Positions 27,374 to 33,898 of a DNA stretch of 64,000 nt are shown here, one piece after another (the first letter of the stretch is position 1; each line of letters starts with the position of its first letter). Source of the DNA: DASWTL01 sp035575925 (lineage in GTDB: Bacteria; Bacteroidota; Bacteroidia; Sphingobacteriales; Sphingobacteriaceae); assembly GCA_035575925.1 (NCBI GenBank), contig DATLXK010000058.1, positions 62,001 through 126,000 on the forward strand. The letters run 5' to 3'. The notes beneath the pieces are model-generated. The model had not been told where the DNA came from. It saw only the letters and a list, made by a program, of their open reading frames with translations, and searched no databases. The position numbers and the translations under genes were made by a program.

Positions 27374-28099
27374 TTAGTTCAGCAATTCTTTTTCCAGTGC
27401 AATGGCTTTTGGAAACAATATGTTGTTTTCCAAATGGATGTGCACATGCAGGTCCTGCTCAAATTCTTTCAACAAAGCAAAGGCAACCTTGTAAGTATTG
27501 CAACCATCAGCCGGAGGGGTATATTCCTGGCTTAAACCCGCAATTTCCCTAAATCGGTTTCCTTCCGCTTCGTGTTCTTCCATCATTTGCTGTATCGGGT
27601 TTTGCACCGTCCCAAACGGAGATTCACCGAGTGTCTGCTTTGACTGCTTTACATCCACTAATTTTCGCACAAAAGGGAATAATACCAGTTCTTCTTTTTT
27701 CATGTGGGCGGCCAGTTCATCTGCACTTGTAAAAAATTCCTTTTTGATTTGGAACAATTCCGGATGATGCGCCCCATGTACCTCGCTTATTTTATCAAGG
27801 TATTGTTTCAAAACCGGGGTTTTCTCTTTTACATAACGGTGATGTTTCTTCTCAATATAATCTGCTAATAAATCGAGTGGCCAGGATTTGTAATCGATTG
27901 TTCCTTTAGTTTGCTGGCAGATTGCATCCTGTAAATCATTGACTACATTTTCGGATTTTAGATTTTTACTTTGACAGGCATCTTTGACGGTGCGATTGCC
28001 CTGGCAACAAAAATCAATGCCATGCGCCTGAAATACAGATGCCGTGCGATAGTCTTCTGCTACTAATTCGCCAATAATATTTTCTTCTGATATATTCAT
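27374..28099 (-). CDS. iron-sulfur cluster repair di-iron protein (RIC/ScdA/YtfE)
   Basis: 241 residues. An N-terminal ScdA-type domain (FCCQGNRTVKDAC) is followed by a hemerythrin-like four-helix domain with histidine and glutamate ligands in HHRYVKEKT, HGAHHPEL, KEELVLFPF, EEHEAEGN and HIHLENNILFP. The family repairs iron-sulfur centres damaged by nitric oxide. The ATG at 28099 gives the normal family start (MNISEENIIGELV); upstream in-frame codons overlap the cupin gene. It lies 13 bases behind the cupin gene in an operon with the NO reductase. Confidence 0.93.
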   Translation of the reverse strand: MNISEENIIGELVAEDYRTASVFQAHGIDFCCQGNRTVKDACQSKNLKSENVVNDLQDAICQQTKGTIDYKSWPLDLLADYIEKKHHRYVKEKTPVLKQYLDKISEVHGAHHPELFQIKKEFFTSADELAAHMKKEELVLFPFVRKLVDVKQSKQTLGESPFGTVQNPIQQMMEEHEAEGNRFREIAGLSQEYTPPADGCNTYKVAFALLKEFEQDLHVHIHLENNILFPKAIALEKELLN

Positions 28100-28112
28100 G
28101 ATGATGATTGCT

Positions 28113-28415
28113 TTAGTATTTATCAAATTCAATTGCTGATTCTAGTTCCATCGTTACCCATGCCATAAAATCCGTTTTAAGTTCCAGGCTGTGGCTAACC
28201 GTTGCCGGGATGATGAATAAATCTCCTTTGTGAAGATGATGCTCTTGACCATCAATTTTTAGTGTTGCGCTGCCTTCCTTTACGATTAAGACGGCTTCTT
28301 GGGTGCTATGATGTGGCGGCATAAACATGCCAGCAGTTCCGCTTACCTGCAAAACTTTAAAACAAGCTCCCTTTTTCAGGAGGATCAATTCTGGCTTAGC
28401 TAATGTATTTATCAT
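28113..28415 (-). CDS. cupin-domain protein
   Basis: 100 residues, one cupin barrel: PPHHSTQEAVLIVKEG, with the first metal histidines and a glutamate, and then DLFIIPATVSHSLE. A small metal-binding or sensor protein of unknown activity. Its start lies inside the last 20 bases of the NO reductase gene, so the two are translationally coupled, and the RIC gene follows. Small cupins often accompany NO reductase genes in Bacteroidetes. Confidence 0.83.
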   Translation of the reverse strand: MINTLAKPELILLKKGACFKVLQVSGTAGMFMPPHHSTQEAVLIVKEGSATLKIDGQEHHLHKGDLFIIPATVSHSLELKTDFMAWVTMELESAIEFDKY

Positions 28416-30663
28416 CGTTGTTTATGTTTTTAATTTTATTTTTCCTGATTAAACTGAATACGAAAACAAATAAGGTGAGTGTGCCTACCGCAAAGATGGT
28501 ATCTCCGACTACTCTTAACCAGCGCAGGATGTGCATGTGGGGCAGCTGCATAAATTCCGAAGATCGGGCATACCACATTCCGTGGTTTACACTGGCAATG
28601 GTTTGTAACAGGCCTATTGGCAGCAGGCTTAAAAACGACATGAGCAGCAGGCCAATATTAATAGACCAAAAAGAAAAACCTATAAGTTTGTTATTCCAAT
28701 GCTGTTTTCGATAAAGACTGCGCAGTACAAAAAGCATGAGGCCAATACCCAAATTGCCATAAACACCAAAGAGAGCAGTATGCCCATGTAAGGCGGTGGT
28801 ATTTAAACCCTGCATATAAAAAAGTGCGATAGGAGGGTTTATCATAAAACCGAAAATGCCTGCTCCTAAAAAATTCCAGAACGAAACCGAAAGCAAAAAG
28901 TAAATAGGCCATTTATAATCAACCAGCCAGTCTTTGGCTTTACTTAAGCGATAATTGTGAAAAGCTTCGAAACCGATCAATATAAGTGGAACCACTTCCA
29001 GCGCACTGAAAGTTGCCCCCAAAGCCATTACCCCGGTAGGTGTTCCAGTAAAATACAAGTGATGGAAAGTGCCCAAAATACCACCGGAAAGAAAAATAAT
29101 AGTTGCGAACAGCACACTTGAAGTGGCTGTGGATATTTTCAACAAGCCCATCCTTACGAATAAAAATGCGGCTACCACGGTTGCGAATACTTCAAAAAAG
29201 CCTTCTACCCAAAGGTGAACCACCCACCAGCGCCAATATTCGGCAATGGCCAGGTTGGTTTGTCTTCCCCACATCAATCCGGCAGCATAAAACAATGCAA
29301 TTGCCGCACATGAAACTAAAAACAGAATTAGCAGGTTCTTTTCTGCCGTTCCACTTTTTATTACCGGGATTAAAGGACGTAACATTAACGTTAGCCACAG
29401 GAACAAGCCGATCAAAAGAAATATTTGCCAAAAACGTCCCAAATCCACATATTCATACCCCTGATGGCCAAACCAAAAATTTTGTACATACCCTAATTTT
29501 TGCATAATGCCAAACCACTGGCCGATCATTGATCCCGCTACAATTATCAGTAAGGCAACAAACAGAAAGTTTACGCCTAACTTTTGGAATTTAGGATCTT
29601 TGCCTGCTACCGAAGGTGCTATATATAAGCCTGTTGCCAGCCAAGCGGTGGCAATCCATAAAATAGCAAGCTGAACATGCCAGGTTCGGGTAACCGAATA
29701 GGGTAGAACTTCTGATAATGGAAAACCATAAAAGCCATTGCCTTCAACGCCATAATGAGCGGTTATGATCCCCATAGCAACCTGTACTAGTATGAGCAAA
29801 TTAACGGTCCACAGGTATTTTTCAACTGCCCGCATGGAAGGGGTAATATTTTGCCGCATAAGTGGATCCTCTACCGGCACTTCAAATTCCCCTTCTTCTT
29901 TTGTTTTTGCATGGTAAAAGATGAGAATTCCAATTCCCAACAGAAGCATTATAATGCTAAAGCCGGTCCAAAGAAGAAGATCGCCTGTAGCTTTATTCCC
30001 TACCAATTCGTCAGCTGGCCAATTGTGGGTATAACTAATGGTACTGCCGGGTCTTTCGGTTACGCATGCCCATGAAGCCCAAAAGAAAAAGGCGTTCATT
30101 TTACGCATACGTTCTATATCCTTAATGGCATTTTTGGGTATAGCGTAATCAGATCGCAGCTTGTCAAACTGCGGGGCATCCATAAACAGGCCCTTGTAAT
30201 ACCCGCTCAGTTTTTCCATGGCCCTGGCCCGAACTGCCGAAACTCTAATCGTACCCGATCCTTTGTTATACGTATTTGTTCTGAGTTCGCGGTCAAGGCG
30301 GGCTTTTAAGGCAGCCTGGTTTTCGTTGTTGAGGGTTTTATAAGAAGATGCCCCCATTTTTAAAGCCCATTCATCTAAAATGACAACGGCCTCCCTATGT
30401 AACCAGTCAGCGGTCCAGTCGGGTGCCAAATAAGCACCATGTCCCCATATAGACCCAACCTCCTGACCGCCCATGCTTTGCCACACATTTTGGCCATCCT
30501 TAATATCCTGCCCTGTAAAAAGAAGCTTTCCGTCAGCATTAACTACCTTTTCGGGGATGGGTGGCGCTTGTTGATAAATTTCATACCCGTAATAACCTAA
30601 TATAGCGAAGGAGATGCCAACTACGAGGGAAAAGACGATCCAGAGTTTCTTTTGTTGTTTCAA
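28396..30663 (-). CDS. norZ: quinol-dependent nitric oxide reductase (qNor)
   Basis: 755 residues, the length of single-subunit qNor. The N-terminal periplasmic domain (about 35-225) has DGKLLFTGQDIKDGQNVW and SIWGHGAYLAPDW. The heme-copper core follows with FeB ligands HLWVEGFFEVF and HHLYFTGTP, and ALHGHTALFG for the heme histidines; the glutamates of HLWVEG and FFE are the NOR hallmark. It reduces two NO to N2O using quinol in the inner membrane. It lies behind the MITE-like insertion and a 12-base palindrome, and is coupled to the cupin gene. Confidence 0.95.
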   Translation of the reverse strand: MKQQKKLWIVFSLVVGISFAILGYYGYEIYQQAPPIPEKVVNADGKLLFTGQDIKDGQNVWQSMGGQEVGSIWGHGAYLAPDWTADWLHREAVVILDEWALKMGASSYKTLNNENQAALKARLDRELRTNTYNKGSGTIRVSAVRARAMEKLSGYYKGLFMDAPQFDKLRSDYAIPKNAIKDIERMRKMNAFFFWASWACVTERPGSTISYTHNWPADELVGNKATGDLLLWTGFSIIMLLLGIGILIFYHAKTKEEGEFEVPVEDPLMRQNITPSMRAVEKYLWTVNLLILVQVAMGIITAHYGVEGNGFYGFPLSEVLPYSVTRTWHVQLAILWIATAWLATGLYIAPSVAGKDPKFQKLGVNFLFVALLIIVAGSMIGQWFGIMQKLGYVQNFWFGHQGYEYVDLGRFWQIFLLIGLFLWLTLMLRPLIPVIKSGTAEKNLLILFLVSCAAIALFYAAGLMWGRQTNLAIAEYWRWWVVHLWVEGFFEVFATVVAAFLFVRMGLLKISTATSSVLFATIIFLSGGILGTFHHLYFTGTPTGVMALGATFSALEVVPLILIGFEAFHNYRLSKAKDWLVDYKWPIYFLLSVSFWNFLGAGIFGFMINPPIALFYMQGLNTTALHGHTALFGVYGNLGIGLMLFVLRSLYRKQHWNNKLIGFSFWSINIGLLLMSFLSLLPIGLLQTIASVNHGMWYARSSEFMQLPHMHILRWLRVVGDTIFAVGTLTLFVFVFSLIRKNKIKNINNDDKYIS

Positions 30664-30684
30664 TATTTCTATTCTAGTAAAATA

Positions 30685-30696
30685 ATTACCGGTAAT
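30685..30696. promoter_or_regulatory. 12-base perfect palindrome before the qNor gene
   Basis: ATTACCGGTAAT, centred about 28 bases upstream of the qNor start, immediately next to the left target duplication of the MITE-like element. A candidate operator or part of the qNor promoter; no matching copy was found elsewhere in the block, so the role is unproven. Confidence 0.3.
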
Positions 30697-30706
30697 GGTT
30701 ATCGGT

Positions 30707-30807
30707 CAATGTCATTAAGTTAAGAGGTTGGTGAGACACCAACCTCGGCATCACCCCGGTGCTGGTGTCTCCACCAGCACCTCGAATTACTTAACTTAAT
30801 GACATTG
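30707..30807. mobile_element. 101-bp MITE-like element with 18-bp inverted ends and 10-bp target duplication
   Basis: Perfect 18-base terminal inverted repeats: CAATGTCATTAAGTTAAG at 30707-30724 and its reverse complement at 30790-30807. A perfect 10-base direct repeat GGTTATCGGT flanks it (30697-30706 and 30808-30817). Inside are two perfect hairpins: AGGTTGGTG/CACCAACCT (30725-30745) and GGTGCTGGTG/CACCAGCACC (30758-30781). It has no coding capacity, so it would need a transposase in trans. It sits between the hemerythrin gene and the qNor gene and must have split their upstream region. Confidence 0.85.
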
Positions 30808-30829
30808 GGTTATCGGTGTGCATACCTAT

Positions 30830-31312
30830 TTAACTGATCCAAAATTGATCTGTGTAATTGTCTTTAAAAGTATCTGCCTTACGAGCATTAGCAAGCATTT
30901 TTCCTATTTCTTGTAACCTTTCTGGGGGTAAAAGCACCTCCAAATGAGGAAACAAGAGCCGCTCTTCAAAGCGAATATGATCAGTAAGTATTGTTGTTAA
31001 ATTAACATAGAGCGGGGCCTGTTGAATTTGGGCTGCATTGATCTGATCTATAGTGTGTGTAATATTTTGATGGTCATTTTTAGCCTTATCACAAAGTGAA
31101 TCGTTATCCTCATTAAACAGCAGGATTTCTTCTTCCTGAAAATGGATTTTCAAATGTCCGTTCCAAAAAAAGTTCAAATATGTTTTTAATCTTTCCAAAT
31201 CAATATCTTTTTTTAGACCCTCTTTAATTTTCCAGCAAAAAAGCAAACCGAAATGATGGTCTTTGGAAAGCTCCTGTATGTTTGGATTCCGATTGATGGG
31301 TTTGTTTTTCAT
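30830..31312 (-). CDS. hemerythrin-domain protein
   Basis: 160 residues, four-helix hemerythrin-type domain. Iron ligands are suggested by SKDHHFGLL, HFQEEEILLF, HQNITHTIDQ and HIRFEERLLFPHLE. Single-domain hemerythrins bind O2 or NO at a di-iron centre; in this block an NO-sensing, scavenging or repair role is likely. The gene follows the globins on the same strand, and its end lies 12 bases from the right target duplication of the MITE-like element. Confidence 0.85.
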   Translation of the reverse strand: MKNKPINRNPNIQELSKDHHFGLLFCWKIKEGLKKDIDLERLKTYLNFFWNGHLKIHFQEEEILLFNEDNDSLCDKAKNDHQNITHTIDQINAAQIQQAPLYVNLTTILTDHIRFEERLLFPHLEVLLPPERLQEIGKMLANARKADTFKDNYTDQFWIS

Positions 31313-31373
31313 AGCCTTTTTAATACTTAAATAACCTGAATTCGATTAAATGATATCCGTTTCCTCTTCATCT

Positions 31374-31760
31374 CTAAACTGAAATATTTTTTACCGCCAT
31401 CATAATTCTGGCGATATTACCGGCCCGTTTCCGTGCATTTTCGGCAATCTTACCTTCAAATAGTTCATCTATCGTTTCGTTGAAAAGCTCCAGCCATCTT
31501 TCAAAATGTTTTTTTCCCACTTTTAATGGAAGATGTTTAGGCATCGGATCATCCTTATATTTTTTTGTATATAAAAGAATGGTCGACCAAAAATCTGTCA
31601 TTCGGGCCAGATGAACAGGCCAGTTATCTTTAATAATAGCGTTGAAAATTTCAGCAAGCATTTCATCCTTTCTTACTTTATCATAAAACGTATTAACTAA
31701 TAACTCCACATCTTTTTCGGTGATGATATCGGCAGTACTGGATTTTAAATCCTTATTCAT
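31374..31760 (-). CDS. group III truncated hemoglobin (second copy)
   Basis: 128 residues with a two-over-two globin pattern: VNTFYDKVRKDEMLAEIFN (B/C helices), HLARMTDFWSTILL (E helix) and KKHFERWLELFNETIDELF with the proximal histidine. Fits group III truncated hemoglobins, which detoxify NO or manage O2 in the cytoplasm. Its start overlaps the stop of the first globin by one base. The two globins share the same plan but differ at many residues, so this is an old duplication. Confidence 0.88.
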   Translation of the reverse strand: MNKDLKSSTADIITEKDVELLVNTFYDKVRKDEMLAEIFNAIIKDNWPVHLARMTDFWSTILLYTKKYKDDPMPKHLPLKVGKKHFERWLELFNETIDELFEGKIAENARKRAGNIARIMMAVKNISV

Positions 31761-32146
31761 TACACAATTACTTTGTTGGGTCCACCAGGCATATTTTGCA
31801 AACGACTTAAAAACATGGCTGCCATCAATTCGGCTCGCTTCTTTGTATTTTCAGCCATTTCTCCTTCAAAATCTGCGTCGATAGTTTCGCTGAAAAGTTT
31901 TAACCAGCGATCAAAGTGTTCTGTATTAATTGGAAGTGGGGCATGTTTGGCAAACGGATTACCTTTGAAGCCCGGAACTCCAAATAAAGCAGCATTCCAA
32001 AACATATACATTTTCTGAAGATGAGGCTGCCAGTCTGAAATTACATCGTTGAATATCGGACCTATAAAATCGTCTTGCTGCACTTTTGAATAAAAGGCGT
32101 CAACAAAGAAAACGATATCGTTAAAGTTTTTTATATCCGGTTTCAT
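31760..32146 (-). CDS. group III truncated hemoglobin (first copy)
   Basis: 128 residues. DAFYSKVQQDDFIGPIFND, HLQKMYMFWNAALFG and TEHFDRWLKLFSETIDADF align helix by helix with the downstream globin; the proximal histidine sits in EHFDRW. The distal pocket differs (MYMFWNAALFGVPGF here against MTDFWSTILLYTKKY), suggesting different ligand kinetics. Follows the Ig-like membrane protein gene by 33 bases in the nitric-oxide block. Confidence 0.88.
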   Translation of the reverse strand: MKPDIKNFNDIVFFVDAFYSKVQQDDFIGPIFNDVISDWQPHLQKMYMFWNAALFGVPGFKGNPFAKHAPLPINTEHFDRWLKLFSETIDADFEGEMAENTKKRAELMAAMFLSRLQNMPGGPNKVIV

Positions 32147-32179
32147 AGCTGAAAAATTAAACTCCCATCAGAATAGAAA

Positions 32180-32593
32180 TCATTTGAACAAATTAACAGC
32201 AGACGAATCTATATGATAAAAGATCGCCCAGGCAACAAAAGAGATCAACAAAACAAAGATCCAGAAGGGTATACTCTGCGGGGTTTCGCTTCCTACAATC
32301 AGGAAATTTTTTGAATTACCTTTTCCGTAAGCGTTTATCATAATCGGGATTACCCCGTCAACAACTGCGTTCTCTTTTATACCTTCAATAGCTATGGCTG
32401 GGCCATTCCGTACTTCAAAAGGAACAACACGTATCCCTTCTTTTCCCGTAGGATCTTTACTGATGATTTTAAGCGTATGCTTTCCGTCAATAAGTTTGGA
32501 GGTATCCAGCTCGAAATTTACTGGCGACATCAATTCGGCTATTGGTTTTGCCTCGTCATCGATGAATATGTATATTTTGCTATTTTCTTCCAT
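32180..32593 (-). CDS. Ig-like domain protein with C-terminal membrane anchor
   Basis: 137 residues. No signal peptide is visible; a beta-rich region (about 5-105) resembles an immunoglobulin-like fold (KLIDGKHTLKIISKDPTG, VVPFEVRNGPAIAIEG). One transmembrane helix near the end (IPFWIFVLLISFVAWAIFYHI) anchors it. Not a family I can name. Gene order directly behind the heme-copper subunit I, cytochrome c and CxxC membrane protein genes suggests an accessory subunit of that oxidoreductase; FixH-like roles cannot be excluded. Confidence 0.7.
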   Translation of the reverse strand: MEENSKIYIFIDDEAKPIAELMSPVNFELDTSKLIDGKHTLKIISKDPTGKEGIRVVPFEVRNGPAIAIEGIKENAVVDGVIPIMINAYGKGNSKNFLIVGSETPQSIPFWIFVLLISFVAWAIFYHIDSSAVNLFK

Positions 32594-32597
32594 AGCT

Positions 32598-32858
32598 TTA
32601 ATTATTTAAGATGGATTGTTTAATATGGATGTCCGATTTTTCGTTCGGGCGGAAAATAAATTTCAGAGAATAGAAAACCGTAAGCAGCACAACGATTACG
32701 CCTGTCCATACAATTACGTAATCCCATTGGCTTTGTGGTCCTCCTCCGTGAGTAATTCCCTGCAGCACTTTCGGTTGTTGCTTTTCGCAAACCGTACAAG
32801 CGTAAAGCCAGCTGCCTGCCTGGAAAAATATCAGAAATAAGACGATGACTCTTTTCAT
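32598..32858 (-). CDS. small CxxC membrane protein of the oxidoreductase operon
   Basis: 86 residues. A signal-like hydrophobic N-terminus (MKRVIVLFLIFFQAGSWLYA) leads to ACTVCEKQQP with a CxxC pair, then a conserved-looking HGGGPQSQWDYVIVW patch and a transmembrane helix (WTGVIVVLLTVFYSLKFIF). Unknown family. It lies 13 bases behind the diheme cytochrome gene and 4 bases before the Ig-like gene, so all are probably one operon. A copper- or heme-handling role in assembly would fit the CxxC but is a guess. Confidence 0.65.
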   Translation of the reverse strand: MKRVIVLFLIFFQAGSWLYACTVCEKQQPKVLQGITHGGGPQSQWDYVIVWTGVIVVLLTVFYSLKFIFRPNEKSDIHIKQSILNN

Positions 32859-32871
32859 AGTATCAATTATG

Positions 32872-33885
32872 TTATTTGGCCGCTTGCTGAGACTTCAACA
32901 AATCAATAATCTTTTGAACTTCTTTTGTAGTTACTTTCTTAGCATTGTTTCCCCAACTGGTTTTTTCATGGTTCATAATTGCCGCAATTTCCGCCGGCTT
33001 TAATCTGTTATTTATGCCCACTGCTGGCATTTCGCCAAACTGCTCCTGTGCGTTGTAGCCATGCATTATGATATCAACCATCGTTTGAGGATTTTCATCC
33101 AATACAATTTTGCTTCCTTTTAATGGGGGAAATGCGCCTTTTAACCCTTCGCCATTTGCCTGATGGCAGCTCTGACAATTGTTTGAATATAACATGGCAC
33201 CGTTTAATTCGGGTTCCGCCCCAGGTTTAGCAGCCGCATTCAGGCCAACTTTCTTCTTATATAAAAAATCAGGTTCAGGTGTGCCAGTTGGCAGCTTTGG
33301 TTGTTTCAAGGCCTGCAAATAGGCCACCAGATTAAGTGCGTCTTCGGTAGCAACTACTTTACCTTTCTGTCCATTCAGGTATTCCTCGGGGATGTTTACC
33401 TCAACGTCGCCTTTTTCCAGCTTATCCTTTATAGTAAAAAGCCAGGAATATGAAGGCATTATCGACTCTTTTACAACAATACGCGGATTGAACAGATGCG
33501 GCAAGTGCCAATCTATACTCGGTTGCCGCTGACCGATATTCGCTAAATCAGGGCCGGTACGCTCTGTGCCCATTAGGGTTGCAGTGTTTCGCCAAAAATC
33601 GGTCCGATGATTATCTGCGTAGTCGGCTGCTACGCTGGGACGCTCGCCCCAAACTTTGTCCATATCAATATTACGAACCTGCTGGGTATGGCATGCGACA
33701 CAACCATTTGAAATGTATACCGCTTTTCCCTTTGTTGCTTCTTCACTTAAGGAGATGGCATTGGGCAAAGGCTCGTTGATACTTTGGTTATTTAATGCCG
33801 GCATGATACAAACGAAAAGGGTTAGAATCAGAAACAAGAGAAATGCCGTTGTAAACAGTTTTATATGATTATTGAAAAATTCCAT
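32872..33885 (-). CDS. CcoO-like membrane cytochrome c with second c-type heme domain
   Basis: 337 residues: one N-terminal membrane helix (about 10-30), heme site Cys62-Cys65-His66 (GCVACH) followed by TQQVR, then TERTGPDLANIG and IMPSYSWLF as in cbb3 subunit II (CcoO). A second heme domain has Cys237-Cys240-His241 (CQSCHQANGEG). This is a CcoO-type domain fused to a further cytochrome c domain, which may replace CcoP. It passes electrons to the adjacent subunit I. It starts 14 bases behind that gene. Confidence 0.88.
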   Translation of the reverse strand: MEFFNNHIKLFTTAFLLFLILTLFVCIMPALNNQSINEPLPNAISLSEEATKGKAVYISNGCVACHTQQVRNIDMDKVWGERPSVAADYADNHRTDFWRNTATLMGTERTGPDLANIGQRQPSIDWHLPHLFNPRIVVKESIMPSYSWLFTIKDKLEKGDVEVNIPEEYLNGQKGKVVATEDALNLVAYLQALKQPKLPTGTPEPDFLYKKKVGLNAAAKPGAEPELNGAMLYSNNCQSCHQANGEGLKGAFPPLKGSKIVLDENPQTMVDIIMHGYNAQEQFGEMPAVGINNRLKPAEIAAIMNHEKTSWGNNAKKVTTKEVQKIIDLLKSQQAAK

Positions 33886-33898
33886 GTTTGCTTATGTT

